Assembly: GCA_025800395.1 (NCBI GenBank)
Contig: JAOXRU010000012.1
Location: forward strand, 62,001-126,000
Direction: 5' to 3'
Length of the DNA stretch: 64,000 bases
Origin: Flavobacteriaceae bacterium
GTDB taxonomy: Bacteria > Bacteroidota > Bacteroidia > Flavobacteriales > Flavobacteriaceae
Below the pieces are notes generated by a model, which saw nothing but the letters and a program-made list of their open reading frames with translations, had not been told where the DNA came from and made no database searches. Shown piece after piece: positions 35,724-45,644 of this stretch (the stretch's first letter is position 1; the number at the start of each line of letters is the position of its first letter). A program made the position numbers and the translations under genes.

Positions 35724-36278
35724 ATGGCAAGAACACCAAGTAATATGTTGGCTTTGCAGACCAAAGCACCTGATTTTCGATTGCCCAATGTAATAGATGA
35801 GAAGCTTTATGAATTGAAACAGTTGCGTGGCAGTGAGGTTACGGTCCTGATGTTTATCTGCAATCATTGTCCTTTTGTTGTGCATTTGCAGAAAGCACTT
35901 GTGAGCTGTGCTCGAGCTTATGATAGCGATCGTGTTGGTTTTATTGCCATATCTAGCAACGATGTAGAGAACTATCCGCAAGATGGGCCCGACAAAATGA
36001 AAGAATTGGCGATGCATTTGCATTTCCCTTTTCCTTATCTGTACGATCAGAGTCAGGAAGTGGCCAAAGCCTATGATGCTGCTTGTACACCAGATTTTTA
36101 TGTGTTTGATAAACGAATGAAGCTTGTATATCGGGGACAGTTTGACGATAGCCGTCCTGGAAATGATATTTCTGTTACAGGAGAAGATCTTCGCAATGCT
36201 ATAGATGCGATATTAGAAAATAGAAAAGTATCTTCAATACAAAAACCAAGTATTGGATGTAATATCAAGTGGAAATAA
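35724..36278 (+). CDS. Thioredoxin-like redoxin (AhpC/TSA-type)
   Basis: 184 residues, no signal peptide. The thioredoxin fold begins at APDFRLPNVIDEKLYELKQL; the redox site is CNHCPF (Cys46, Cys49). ACTPDFYVFDKRMKLVYRGQFDDSRP contains the conserved cis-Pro and later strands. This subgroup of cytoplasmic TlpA-like redoxins is common in Bacteroidota; its partner is unknown. It stands alone, divergent from the Mpo1-like operon. Confidence 0.9.
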   Translation: MARTPSNMLALQTKAPDFRLPNVIDEKLYELKQLRGSEVTVLMFICNHCPFVVHLQKALVSCARAYDSDRVGFIAISSNDVENYPQDGPDKMKELAMHLHFPFPYLYDQSQEVAKAYDAACTPDFYVFDKRMKLVYRGQFDDSRPGNDISVTGEDLRNAIDAILENRKVSSIQKPSIGCNIKWK

Positions 36279-36339
36279 GCTAGCATTTTGGATAGAAACA
36301 TTTTTTGCTATAAAAATTTGTTAAGTAGGAACTTAATCC

Positions 36340-36369
36340 TTGCGCATCACCGATGATTTATTAAATTTG
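36340..36369 (+). promoter_or_regulatory. Consensus Bacteroidota promoter for the SurA-pair/MoxR operon
   Basis: TTG at 36340-36342, a 19-bp spacer, then TAAATTTG at 36362-36369. This matches the -33 TTG / -7 TAnnTTTG pattern of primary-sigma promoters in Bacteroidota with ideal spacing. The ATG of the following lipoprotein lies 22 bp downstream. Confidence 0.75.
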
Positions 36370-36391
36370 CTGCTTTATATTTTTAAAATCG

Positions 36392-37249
36392 ATGTTAAAA
36401 AAACACCTTAAACTACTTTTATTAGTCTTTTTGATTACCTCTTGTAAATGGCTTCATTCCGAAGAGACTTATGAGGATGCTATCGCCAAGGCTGGAAATG
36501 CTTACTTATTTGTGGAAGAAATTCCCGAGTATCTGCACAAAAACGTATCTAAGGAGGACAGCATTATAGCTGTAAAGAGCTATATAGACAAATGGGCAGC
36601 GACCCAATTGTTGTTGGAAAAGGCCTTGATTAACTTGCCAGAGGAAGAACAACGAGATTTTGATAAATTAGTGACTTCATACAAAGCGGATTTGTATACT
36701 AGAGCTTACAAACAGGCACTTATGCGCAATGCATTGGATACCATCGTAAAAGTGGAAGATATGGAGGCTTTTTATGCGCAAAATAAGGAGAACTTCAAAC
36801 TCAATGAAAAATTGGTAAAGTTTCGATACATCGCACTTCCTTTAGAGAATGCCAGTGTGAATCAAATCACGTCAAAACTAAAACGCTACAATGAGGAGGA
36901 TGCTAAGTATTTGGATTCCATTGATGTGCAATTCAAAAGCCATAGTCTGAGTACAGATAGATGGATCTCTGCCCAGCAAATCCTTCAAAAAATACCTATT
37001 GTTGCGCAAAACAATCCGGAGAAAATACTAAAAAAATCACAATTTGTCTCCTTAAAAGATTCAATTGGGGTATATTTGATCCGAGTGGAAGATGTCTTGC
37101 AGCGCAATGAAACTGCACCATTGGAATATGTAGTAGGAACTATTCGACAAATTTTATTGAATAAGAAGAAATTAGAATATATTAAGAAATTAGAAAAAGA
37201 TATTTTGACCGAAGCGGTTGAAAAAAATGATTTTGAGATTTATGAATAA
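36392..37249 (+). CDS. SurA-like periplasmic chaperone lipoprotein (degenerate PPIase)
   Basis: 285 residues. The N-terminus MLKKHLKLLLLVFLITSC has a lipobox. The rest is helical and matches the SurA/PpiD-type chaperone layout: an N-terminal helical module, a short middle domain (VKFRYIALPLENASVNQ) where a parvulin domain would be, and a long C-terminal helix. Clear parvulin catalytic motifs are missing, so a holdase role is more likely than isomerase activity. The stop codon overlaps the next gene's start (ATGAATAA), so the two are coupled. A good promoter lies upstream. Confidence 0.75.
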   Translation: MLKKHLKLLLLVFLITSCKWLHSEETYEDAIAKAGNAYLFVEEIPEYLHKNVSKEDSIIAVKSYIDKWAATQLLLEKALINLPEEEQRDFDKLVTSYKADLYTRAYKQALMRNALDTIVKVEDMEAFYAQNKENFKLNEKLVKFRYIALPLENASVNQITSKLKRYNEEDAKYLDSIDVQFKSHSLSTDRWISAQQILQKIPIVAQNNPEKILKKSQFVSLKDSIGVYLIRVEDVLQRNETAPLEYVVGTIRQILLNKKKLEYIKKLEKDILTEAVEKNDFEIYE

Positions 37250-38624
37250 ACTACAAAGTATAGTACTGTTTCTTGGAGTGTTGGCATCGGTACAATTGGC
37301 TAATGGACAAGAGGCTACAGCAAACGGAAAGACACGTATCAAAATAGACGGTGTAGCAGCGGTTATCGGTGACTATGCCATATTAGAATCGGATATAGAC
37401 AAATCTTATATCGATTTGCAAACCCAAGGTGTAGATGTTAAAAACATCAGTCGTTGTGAAGTTTTGGGAAAATTGATGGAAGATAAACTGTATGCCCATC
37501 AGGCCATCCAAGATAGTATTGTTGTAGATGATGCCCACGTGCGTTCTTATGGAGAAAATCAGATTAATTATCTGATTGAAACCAAATTTCAAACATTAGA
37601 TCGTTTGTTGGAGTTTTACAAGTCGGAGAGCGAAGAAAGTTTTAAAGAAAAATTGTTTGAAGCCAACAAGATAAAAATGCTTTCGGATAAGATGAAGGAG
37701 AAAATCATTGAAGAGATGGATATCACTCCTGATGAAATCCGACAGTTTTTTGACGACATTCCAGAAGAGGATTTGCCAGTATTTGGCGCGGAATTGGAAA
37801 TTGCCCAAATTGTAAAAAATCCTGAAATTCCAGAAGCGGAAAAACAAAAAGTGGTGCAGAGACTGCAAGAGATCCGGTCAGATGTAATGGATAATGGTTC
37901 GAGTTTTAACGTAAAAGCCATATTGTATTCCAAAGATCCTGCTTCTGCTCCCAAAGGAGGTTTTTATAAAATTACCAAACAGACCCCTTTTGTAAAAGAG
38001 TTTAAGGATATAGCATTTAGCTTGGCAGAAGGAGAAATATCAGAACCGTTTGAAACCATATATGGATTTCATATTATTAAAATAGATAAAATACGTGGTC
38101 AGGAATTGGATTTGAGACATATTTTATTGGTGCCAGAAATTCCACAGTGGTCTGTAGAAAAAGCTAAAGACGAAATAGAGGGGATCCGTACCAAAATACA
38201 AAAAGGGGAATTGACATTTGAAGAAGCTGCTCGTTTACATTCGGATGAAAAAGAAACCAAACACGATGGTGGACAGCTTCGCAACCCTACAAATTTTGAT
38301 ACCCGTTTTGAGCTTACCAAGCTAGACCCAACCTTCTACAATCAGGTGAGAAACTTGGATGGAGACCAAATATCAGATCCTATCATTTATAGAGATGAGC
38401 GCACTCAAAAAATGGCTTATAAAATCATTCGTGTTACAGGAAGATATGACGAACATCGTGCAGATTATGCCAAAGATTATATTAAAATCAAAGATTTAGC
38501 GTTACAAGAAAAGAAGTACAAGGCAATTCAGAAATGGATGCGGGAAAAGATTGAAGAAACTTTTATCAGCATCAATGGAACGAATCGCGAGTGTGACTTC
38601 CAAAATAATTGGCTTAAAAAATAA
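37242..38624 (+). CDS. Periplasmic peptidyl-prolyl isomerase, SurA family
   Basis: 460 residues from MNKLQSIVLFLG, with a signal peptide ending near NGQ. An N-terminal chaperone module (IDGVAAVIGDYAILESDID...EDKLYAHQAI) is followed by two parvulin domains: first about 175-270 (EIAQIVKNP, GGFYKITKQTPFVKEFKDIAFSL and GFHIIKID), second about 280-385 (LDLRHILLVPEI, FEEAARLHSDEKETKHDGGQL). It should help fold outer-membrane proteins. The frame open from 37218 is rejected because the chosen start gives a proper signal peptide and the coupled 8-bp overlap. Confidence 0.9.
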   Translation: MNKLQSIVLFLGVLASVQLANGQEATANGKTRIKIDGVAAVIGDYAILESDIDKSYIDLQTQGVDVKNISRCEVLGKLMEDKLYAHQAIQDSIVVDDAHVRSYGENQINYLIETKFQTLDRLLEFYKSESEESFKEKLFEANKIKMLSDKMKEKIIEEMDITPDEIRQFFDDIPEEDLPVFGAELEIAQIVKNPEIPEAEKQKVVQRLQEIRSDVMDNGSSFNVKAILYSKDPASAPKGGFYKITKQTPFVKEFKDIAFSLAEGEISEPFETIYGFHIIKIDKIRGQELDLRHILLVPEIPQWSVEKAKDEIEGIRTKIQKGELTFEEAARLHSDEKETKHDGGQLRNPTNFDTRFELTKLDPTFYNQVRNLDGDQISDPIIYRDERTQKMAYKIIRVTGRYDEHRADYAKDYIKIKDLALQEKKYKAIQKWMREKIEETFISINGTNRECDFQNNWLKK

Positions 38625-38627
38625 GAT

Positions 38628-39581
38628 ATGTCTGATGTAGCAGCTATAGATGCCTTGGTAAACAAGCATAGAGAACTTCGCGAAGAAATCGCCAAAATTA
38701 TCGTTGGTCAAGATGAGGTAGTGGATCAAATATTACTATCGATCTATGCTGGAGGTCATGCGCTGCTCATAGGGGTTCCTGGTTTGGCTAAGACATTGAT
38801 GATAAACACTATAGCCCAAACATTGGGTTTGGATTTTAAACGTATACAGTTTACGCCTGATTTGATGCCCAGTGATATTTTGGGAAGCGAAATATTGGAT
38901 CAGGATCGAAAATTTAAATTCATTAAAGGGCCGATTTTTGCCAATATCATTCTAGCGGATGAAATCAATAGAACACCACCAAAAACGCAAGCAGCTTTAC
39001 TAGAAGCAATGCAGGAGAGGGCGGTGACGGTGGCAGGACATCATTACAAATTGGATTTGCCATATTTTGTTTTGGCTACCCAAAACCCCATAGAACAAGA
39101 AGGAACCTATCCTTTGCCAGAGGCGCAACTGGATCGCTTTATGTTTGCCATATCGCTAAACTATCCGAGTATACAAGAAGAGATCGATATTGTAAAAAAT
39201 ACGACCAATGATGAAACTCCAGAAATAAGAAGCTTGTTTACAGCAGAAGAAATTGTAGCTGTACAGCATTTGATACGTAGAATTCCGGTAACTGATGAAG
39301 TGATTGCTTATGCGGTAAATTTGGTAAATGCTACCAGACCCAATGTGGAGACAGCAACGGAGTATGTGAAGAATTATATCGATTGGGGCGCAGGACCGAG
39401 AGCATCTCAAAACCTAATTCTCGCTGCCAAAGCCCATGCAGCAATAAATGGCAAATACGCTCCGGATATTGAAGATGTAAAAGCTGTGGCGTATGGCATA
39501 CTGAAACACCGTATTATTAAAAATTACAAAGCAGTAGCAGAGGGAATCGGTGAAAAAGAGATAATCAATACCTTGCTGTAA
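38628..39581 (+). CDS. MoxR-family AAA+ ATPase
   Basis: 317 residues. Walker A reads GVPGLAKT, Walker B IILADEINRTPPKTQAALLEAM, then LATQNPIEQEGTYPLPEAQLDRF with sensor 1; the C-terminal helical lid is GPRASQNLILAAKAHA. MoxR proteins act as chaperones for cofactor insertion or envelope complexes, usually with a VWA/DUF58 protein; no such partner follows here. It starts 3 bp after the SurA-like gene and completes that operon. Confidence 0.94.
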   Translation: MSDVAAIDALVNKHRELREEIAKIIVGQDEVVDQILLSIYAGGHALLIGVPGLAKTLMINTIAQTLGLDFKRIQFTPDLMPSDILGSEILDQDRKFKFIKGPIFANIILADEINRTPPKTQAALLEAMQERAVTVAGHHYKLDLPYFVLATQNPIEQEGTYPLPEAQLDRFMFAISLNYPSIQEEIDIVKNTTNDETPEIRSLFTAEEIVAVQHLIRRIPVTDEVIAYAVNLVNATRPNVETATEYVKNYIDWGAGPRASQNLILAAKAHAAINGKYAPDIEDVKAVAYGILKHRIIKNYKAVAEGIGEKEIINTLL

Positions 39582-39771
39582 TAAGGAGTGTGCAATTTGC
39601 TTTTGAGTGTATGGGATCTATTTAGATTGTTCCTTATCTTTTAGGAGATTACTATATTGTTTGAGCGTTTTAAAGGGCTGGTTGTTAAAATATAGCAATA
39701 AACTTTGTGATTTGCCTCGTGTTTTTAATTTTCAAACACATTTCTTAAATTAGTAATCTAAAATATTACTT

Positions 39772-42039
39772 ATGGCTTTTGATATAGAAATGATTAAATC
39801 GGTGTACGCTAGCATGGCGAAGCGGGTGGATAAGGCGCAACAACTTACAGGTAAACCACTTACTCTTTCAGAAAAGATTTTGTACGCTCATTTGTGGGAA
39901 GAAACACCCTCAAAAGCATTTGAAAGAGGGGTGGATTATGTGGATTTTGCACCAGATCGTGTAGCTTGCCAAGATGCTACGGCTCAGATGGCACTTTTAC
40001 AGTTTATGCAAGCGGGTAAAAAAAAGGTGGCTGTACCTACCACTGTACATTGCGATCATTTAATTCAGGCTAAAATTGGCGCTGATAAAGACCTGCAGGC
40101 TGCTTTAAATAATAGTAATGAGGTTTTTAATTTTTTAGAATCCGTATCCAATAAATATGGAATTGGCTTTTGGAAGCCAGGAGCAGGTATTATACATCAG
40201 GTAGTATTAGAGAACTATGCTTTTCCAGGTGGGATGATGATTGGAACCGATTCCCATACCGTAAATGCCGGTGGATTGGGAATGGTAGCAATTGGTGTTG
40301 GAGGTGCAGATGCTGTGGATGTGATGGCAGGAATGCCTTGGGAATTAAAGTTTCCAAAGTTAATTGGGGTGAAACTAACCGGAAAATTGTCTGGTTGGAC
40401 AGCGCCTAAAGATGTCATTTTAAAGGTAGCTGGTATTCTTACTGTAAAAGGAGGTACAGGCAGCATTGTGGAATATTTTGGGGAAGGAGCCACGGCAATG
40501 TCTTGTACAGGTAAAGGAACCATTTGTAATATGGGAGCAGAAATAGGAGCCACTACATCTACATTTGGTTATGATGCGTCTATGGAACGTTACTTAAGGG
40601 CTACAGATAGAGATGATGTTGCAGATGCAGCGAATGAAGTAAAAGAATACTTAACCGCAGATGCAGAAGTATATGCAAATCCAGAAAAATACTTTGACCA
40701 AGTAATTGAAATAAACTTATCTGAATTAAAACCACACTTAAATGGTCCGTTTACACCAGATTTGGCTACACCTGCTGGATCAGAAATGACAAAAAAAGCC
40801 AAGGAAAACGATTGGCCTTTGGAAGTAGAGTGGGGTCTTATAGGTTCTTGTACCAATTCTTCTTACGAAGATTTATCTCGCGCGGCCTCCATTGCACAGC
40901 AAGCATTGGATAATGGATTGTCTACCAAGGCAGCGTTTGGAATAAACCCAGGATCTGAACAAGTGAGGTACACAGCCGAAAGAGATGGTATTTTGGAAGT
41001 TTTTGAAAAATTAAATGCAAGAATATTTACCAATGCCTGCGGACCGTGTATTGGGCAATGGGCACGTTATAAAGACCCCAAAAATGCACCTAAAAATTCT
41101 ATAGTGCATTCCTTCAATCGTAACTTTGCAAAACGTGCAGATGGAAACCCTAATACACATGCTTTTGTAGCTTCTCCAGAGTTGGTTGCTGCGGTTGCTA
41201 TTGCCGGTAGGCTCGATTTTAACCCTGTTACAGATAGTTTAATAAATAAAGATGGGCAGGAGGTAAGACTAGAAGCGCCTACTGGATGGGAATTGCCGCC
41301 AAAGGGCTTTGATGTAAAAGATGCGGGTTATTTAGAGCCCCTAGAAGATGGCAGTGGAGTAGAGGTAGTGGTAAAAGAAGATTCTGAACGTTTGCAATTG
41401 CTTACGCCTTTTGAACCCATAGGTAGGGAAATAAAAGGTGCAAAACTATTGATAAAGGCATATGGTAAATGCACAACAGATCATATCTCGATGGCCGGAC
41501 CATGGTTGCGTTACAGAGGACATTTGGATAATATTTCCAACAATTGCCTCATAGGAGCAGTAAATGCATTTAACAAACAAACCAATTTTGTAAAAAGCCA
41601 AATAGACGGAGAGCACGATGCTGTGCCAAAAACCCAAAGAGCGTATAAAGCGGCAGGTATCCCCACTATAGTGGTGGGTGATCATAACTATGGCGAAGGC
41701 TCTTCTAGGGAGCATGCGGCTATGGAACCAAGGCATCTTGGTGTGGTAGCCGTTTTGGTAAAATCTTTTGCCCGTATACACGAAACCAATCTCAAAAAAC
41801 AAGGTATGCTTGGTTTGACCTTTGCCAATGAAAATGATTATGATTTAATACAAGAAGGGGATACATTTAATTTTTTGGATTTGGACGAATTTTCTCCAGG
41901 AAAAGCATTGACTATAGAAGTGGTACACCAAGATGGAAGCAAAGATGTGATACTTGCCAATCATACCTACAACCAGGGACAAATAGAGTGGTATGACGAA
42001 GGATCTGCTTTAAATCTGATTAAAAAGCATAATGCTTAG
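39772..42039 (+). CDS. acn: Aconitate hydratase (mitochondrial-type)
   Basis: 755 residues, the length of the mitochondrial-type aconitase common in Bacteroidota. It isomerises citrate to isocitrate in the TCA cycle with a [4Fe-4S] cluster. The cluster ligands are Cys360 ([10 protein letters not shown]) and Cys423/Cys426 ([10 protein letters not shown]). Substrate motifs include [21 protein letters not shown] (split by the turn), and the swivelling domain has [14 protein letters not shown]. Single gene with a terminator; a 190-bp spacer before it shows nothing striking. Confidence 0.97.
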   Translation: MAFDIEMIKSVYASMAKRVDKAQQLTGKPLTLSEKILYAHLWEETPSKAFERGVDYVDFAPDRVACQDATAQMALLQFMQAGKKKVAVPTTVHCDHLIQAKIGADKDLQAALNNSNEVFNFLESVSNKYGIGFWKPGAGIIHQVVLENYAFPGGMMIGTDSHTVNAGGLGMVAIGVGGADAVDVMAGMPWELKFPKLIGVKLTGKLSGWTAPKDVILKVAGILTVKGGTGSIVEYFGEGATAMSCTGKGTICNMGAEIGATTSTFGYDASMERYLRATDRDDVADAANEVKEYLTADAEVYANPEKYFDQVIEINLSELKPHLNGPFTPDLATPAGSEMTKKAKENDWPLEVEWGLIGSCTNSSYEDLSRAASIAQQALDNGLSTKAAFGINPGSEQVRYTAERDGILEVFEKLNARIFTNACGPCIGQWARYKDPKNAPKNSIVHSFNRNFAKRADGNPNTHAFVASPELVAAVAIAGRLDFNPVTDSLINKDGQEVRLEAPTGWELPPKGFDVKDAGYLEPLEDGSGVEVVVKEDSERLQLLTPFEPIGREIKGAKLLIKAYGKCTTDHISMAGPWLRYRGHLDNISNNCLIGAVNAFNKQTNFVKSQIDGEHDAVPKTQRAYKAAGIPTIVVGDHNYGEGSSREHAAMEPRHLGVVAVLVKSFARIHETNLKKQGMLGLTFANENDYDLIQEGDTFNFLDLDEFSPGKALTIEVVHQDGSKDVILANHTYNQGQIEWYDEGSALNLIKKHNA

Positions 42040-42060
42040 AAGTTAGAAAAAGAAAAACCA

Positions 42061-42092
42061 AAAAAACTCCTATTTATTCTTAGGAGTTTTTT
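42061..42092 (+). terminator. Intrinsic terminator after aconitase
   Basis: AAAAAACTCCTA (42061-42072) pairs perfectly with TAGGAGTTTTTT (42081-42092), a 12-bp stem with an 8-nt loop, 21 bp past the stop codon. Confidence 0.85.
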
Positions 42093-42207
42093 AGTTTTAC
42101 TATCTATTCTAGTCGGGTGGTATTGCAAATGTAAACCGATCGATAGGAATTAAATTTTGAATATTTATTGATTTAGCTTTGCGCAGGCAACATATGTAGC
42201 TTTTATT

Positions 42208-42759
42208 ATGAAGAAAAAAACTGTTCTGAATATCCTCCTGATCTTGTTTATACTCTCCTTTTTTGTGACGCCATTAGGGCATTATGCTAAAATTGGACTC
42301 AATCGTTTGTTTGCTTTTTCACCCGATATTGAAGAGGTTTTGGCAGAAGATGCTATTGATTATGACTGGAGGTTGAAAGATCCGGAGTGGAACATTTTTA
42401 ATTTTGAACAATCTAAAGGAAAGGTTGTTTTTGTAAATTTTTGGGCTTCATGGGTGTTGCCTTGTGAAGCAGAGTTGTACAGTATAGAAAAGTTATATAA
42501 AAAATATGGAGATCAGGTAGATTTTTATATTATCACCAATGAGGAAAGGGGCCCAGTTGAAGCTTTTATGAAAGAGAAAAAATTTGATTTTCCGGTTACC
42601 TATTTAATCATTGGGGATAAAATGCCTTTTGACGCTACAATAGTGCCCTCTTCCTATATCATTGATAAAAATGGTAAGGTAGTAGTGCAACAACCAAAAA
42701 TAGCCGATTGGAATACTTCCAAGGTACACCAATTATTGGACGAATTGTTAAAATCTTAA
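42208..42759 (+). CDS. TlpA-like thioredoxin-fold protein lacking the first active-site Cys
   Basis: 183 residues. An N-terminal membrane segment (ILLILFILSFFVTPLG) anchors a periplasmic thioredoxin fold: VVFVNFWASWVLPCEAELYSIEKLY. The site expected as WCPPC reads WVLPC: Val83 replaces the nucleophilic Cys, and only Cys86 remains. Disulfide exchange by the normal mechanism is therefore not possible. The next gene is its paralog with an intact site, 12 bp downstream, so the two form a co-transcribed pair that arose by duplication. Confidence 0.85.
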   Translation: MKKKTVLNILLILFILSFFVTPLGHYAKIGLNRLFAFSPDIEEVLAEDAIDYDWRLKDPEWNIFNFEQSKGKVVFVNFWASWVLPCEAELYSIEKLYKKYGDQVDFYIITNEERGPVEAFMKEKKFDFPVTYLIIGDKMPFDATIVPSSYIIDKNGKVVVQQPKIADWNTSKVHQLLDELLKS

Positions 42760-42771
42760 AAACCAGTTGTC

Positions 42772-43332
42772 TTGAAGTTGAATAAATCACAAATATCAAA
42801 TCTGATTTTTGCAGCAATCATTATTATATTGTTGTTTACGCCTATTGGAAAATTTGTAAAGGTACAATTGCATAAAATCATCAGCTTTTCTCCTAGTATC
42901 GAAAATATAGAGGATCGGGTGTCTCTATCCGACTATAATTGGAGCTTGCAAGACTTGCAGGCAAACAAGCTGGATTTTGAAAATACTCGAGAAAAGGTGG
43001 TGTTGGTAAATTTTTGGGCTACTTGGTGTCCACCTTGCGTGGCAGAAATGCCGAGTATTCAAAAATTGTATGACGATTATAAAGATAAAGTGGTCTTTGT
43101 GTTGGTGAGTAATGAGAAGCCAGATTTGATTCAAAACTTTTTGAATAAGAACAAGTATAGTTTTCCAATTTACCAGGAGTTAAGTCAAGCTCCTAGCGAA
43201 TTTGCAACGACCTCTATTCCTGCTACTTTTGTATTGGATAAACAAGGAGCAATAGTGATTGATAAACGAGGTGCCGCAGATTGGAACGCAACTAAGGTTC
43301 GGGAGTTATTAGATTCTCTTATAGATGACTAG
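42772..43332 (+). CDS. Membrane-anchored TlpA-like thiol-disulfide oxidoreductase
   Basis: 186 residues starting at TTG 42772, with ATG absent nearby; the N-terminal span SNLIFAAIIIILLFTPIG aligns with that of the preceding paralog, supporting this start. The active site is WATWCPPC (Cys86, Cys89) within VVLVNFWATWCPPCVAEMPS; TSIPATFVLDKQG contains the cis-Pro. It likely reduces or oxidises periplasmic thiols, as TlpA/ResA proteins do. The partner pathway is not visible. Confidence 0.9.
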   Translation: MKLNKSQISNLIFAAIIIILLFTPIGKFVKVQLHKIISFSPSIENIEDRVSLSDYNWSLQDLQANKLDFENTREKVVLVNFWATWCPPCVAEMPSIQKLYDDYKDKVVFVLVSNEKPDLIQNFLNKNKYSFPIYQELSQAPSEFATTSIPATFVLDKQGAIVIDKRGAADWNATKVRELLDSLIDD

Positions 43333-43521
43333 AAAATATTGAATTCTTAGTGTATTTTTCACTGTGAAAAGTTTCCAATATTCGATTGGATCTAAATTAG
43401 TGAAAGTGTTGCTTCAAATTTCAAATTCCAGAATAAAAACTACACTTTCATTGGTGAAATATGGGCTTAAAAGGAATTTGGTTTATGGCTCTTAAGACGA
43501 TACAAGGTGTTGGTTTGACAG

Positions 43522-44103
43522 CTATGAGGCGTCCAATACCCCAGCCAACAACAAATCGGTGATCTGTTTTTGAACTTCCAGTGGATTTTTATCTACATGT
43601 TCCTCGGTAAACATATCATAGGTCCAACGGATTGCTGCTAGCATGGCGTTGGTGGCCAATTTGGTGTCGATCTCGCGAATGCTCTTTTCCTCTTTACAGG
43701 CTTCTAAAACGGATTGAAATTTGCCTTCGTAGGCATTGCGTTCTTCCAAAAAAAGGACTCTCTTTTCTATGGGCAAATTGCGCCATTCGTTTTGAACCAA
43801 TGCAGTTTCATAAGGTTTGTCCGCTGCTAGTTGTATATGCATGGCAATTATCAACTTTAGCTTTTCTAGTGGAGGATAGGTAGATTGAAGAATTCTATCG
43901 ATGTTTTTGTGAAACTTAGCAGACATAGAGAAAAGGTAATTTTCTAATAAAGCATCTTTTGAGTCGATATAGTTATATATGTTGGCAACTTCAAATTCCA
44001 ACTTCTCTGCTATATCTCGCATAGTGGTTGCTTTAAACCCTTTTTCGTGAAAGAGAGTGAGGGCAGCATGAAAAAACTTTTCTTTTTTGGAATGAGTCTG
44101 CAT
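43522..44103 (-). CDS. TetR/AcrR family transcriptional regulator
   Basis: 193 residues from MQTHSKKEKFFHAALTLF. The DNA-binding domain is clear: KGFKATTMRDIAEKLEFEVANIYNYIDSKDALLENYL (residues about 20-57, counting the usual helix-turn-helix). The C-terminal helical domain should bind an effector. Divergent from the DMT transporter gene 135 bp away, which is a candidate target. Start set at 44103 by the family N-terminus; the frame extends 6 codons upstream. Confidence 0.9.
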   Translation of the reverse strand: MQTHSKKEKFFHAALTLFHEKGFKATTMRDIAEKLEFEVANIYNYIDSKDALLENYLFSMSAKFHKNIDRILQSTYPPLEKLKLIIAMHIQLAADKPYETALVQNEWRNLPIEKRVLFLEERNAYEGKFQSVLEACKEEKSIREIDTKLATNAMLAAIRWTYDMFTEEHVDKNPLEVQKQITDLLLAGVLDAS

Positions 44104-44238
44104 TCTACAATTTTTCAACAAAAATATGGAAATTATCCAATTTGAAATACATTAAGGGAAAAAGCTTTTTGTGACTTTCGCTCTAGAATACGAAGTCAAA
44201 TCATAGGCGGTGCGTCAAAAAATGCCGTCCTTTGTATT

Positions 44239-45093
44239 ATGAAAGGATCCAGTTTTTTACAAGCAGTAGGAGCTATGTTGCTCAGTACGATGTCTTTTGC
44301 GGTGATGAATATCATTGTAAAGTATCTGCATGACTTTGGAGGACACCAATTGGTGTTTTTTAGGTCTTTGGGTTCTCTTATGATATCGATGCCATTGCTG
44401 CGTATACAGTCTATACCAATGTGGGGAAACAATATTCGCTTGCTGGTATTGCGTGGTTTGGCTGGGGTTACTTCTATGTTTTTGTTTTTTAGTTCTATTA
44501 AGTATATTCCTGTGGGTACGGCTACAACGCTTCGATATGTGGCTCCGATATTTGCAGCCATCCTAGCAGTATTGGTCTGGAAGGAAAAAATAAGACCTTT
44601 GCAATGGCTATTTTTTTTGATGTCATTTGTTGGGATTTTTATTATCAAAGGCTTTGACGCAGAGTTGCAATTATTGGGGGTATTTATGGCTATAGTATCG
44701 GCTTTCTTTACGGCTATGGTGTTTTTAATTATTCAAAAAATTGGTAGCACAGAGCACAGCTTGGTTATTGTAAATTATTTTATGCTTATTGCTACAGCTG
44801 TAGGGGGAATTGTGTGCTTGTTCGATTGGAAACAACCCACGGCAATGGAGTGGGTTTGGTTATTGGTTCTTGGAGTATTTGGCTTTTTTGGACAGTTGTT
44901 TATGACCAAAGCTTTTCAGCTTGCAAATGCGTCTTCAATAGCGCCATTCAAATATATAGAAGTCGTTTTTGTGATCGGTATTGGCGGATGGTTGTTGGAA
45001 GAAAGTTATCCGTGGTTCACTATTTTAGGAATACTATTTGTAATTTTGGGGCTATTGTTGAACATTTGGTATAAAACAAGATATCTATCATGA
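44239..45093 (+). CDS. DMT superfamily (EamA) transporter
   Basis: 284 residues, ten hydrophobic spans arranged as two EamA repeats. Repeat 1 holds FRSLGSLMISMPLL and KYIPVGTATTLRYVAPIFAAILAVLVWKEKI; repeat 2 ends with ASSIAPFKYIEVVFVIGIGGWLLEE. Such proteins export metabolites or drugs. The stop codon overlaps the nitroreductase start by ATGA, so the two are translationally coupled. A TetR-family gene is divergent from it. Confidence 0.9.
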   Translation: MKGSSFLQAVGAMLLSTMSFAVMNIIVKYLHDFGGHQLVFFRSLGSLMISMPLLRIQSIPMWGNNIRLLVLRGLAGVTSMFLFFSSIKYIPVGTATTLRYVAPIFAAILAVLVWKEKIRPLQWLFFLMSFVGIFIIKGFDAELQLLGVFMAIVSAFFTAMVFLIIQKIGSTEHSLVIVNYFMLIATAVGGIVCLFDWKQPTAMEWVWLLVLGVFGFFGQLFMTKAFQLANASSIAPFKYIEVVFVIGIGGWLLEESYPWFTILGILFVILGLLLNIWYKTRYLS

Positions 45094-45644
45094 GTACATT
45101 ATCGAAAATCATTAAAATGAGACGATCTGTTTTTCCTCCTCAGTATAATGGAAAACCTATTGATAAAACAGTTATTGAAAAAGTATTAGAAGCGGCAAAT
45201 TGGGCACCTACCCATGCAAAGACAGAACCATGGCGGTTTAAAGTACTAAGTGGTGATAAAAAGAATGAATTAGGTGTTTTTTTAGCTAAAAAGTATAAGG
45301 AAACTGCTGCCAAGTTTTCAGAAATAAAATTTAGAAAAATTCAAGATAACGCGGTTCATTCAGATTGGGCTATAGTTATAGGAATGCAAAGAGATTCTAA
45401 AGAAAGAATACCAGAATGGGAAGAAGTTGCTGCTGTGGCTATGGCAGTTCAAAATCTTTGGTTAAAAGCTACAGAACTTGGTGTTGGAGGGTATTGGAGC
45501 TCACCAGCTGTTGTAAGATATTTACCAGAAATTTTCCCCTTTGAAGAAGGAGAAAGTTGTTTGGGAGTATTTTACTTAGGTAATTATGATATGCCGTCGG
45601 AGCGTACTCCAGGTGCTTGGGAAGAAAAAGTGAATTGGTTATAG
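45090..45644 (+). CDS. Nitroreductase-family FMN oxidoreductase
   Basis: 184 residues. The N-terminus KIIKMRRSVFPPQY matches the family RRSxR FMN-phosphate site, ANWAPTHAKTEPWRFKVL is the second FMN-binding strand, and LGVGGYWSSPAVVRYLPEIF lies at the dimer interface. It resembles the YdjA-like short nitroreductases that reduce nitro compounds or quinones with NAD(P)H. The ATGA overlap with the DMT transporter suggests a shared role, such as detoxifying and exporting one compound; that is inference. The 3' end overlaps the converging response regulator by 6 bp. Confidence 0.92.
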   Translation: MSTLSKIIKMRRSVFPPQYNGKPIDKTVIEKVLEAANWAPTHAKTEPWRFKVLSGDKKNELGVFLAKKYKETAAKFSEIKFRKIQDNAVHSDWAIVIGMQRDSKERIPEWEEVAAVAMAVQNLWLKATELGVGGYWSSPAVVRYLPEIFPFEEGESCLGVFYLGNYDMPSERTPGAWEEKVNWL

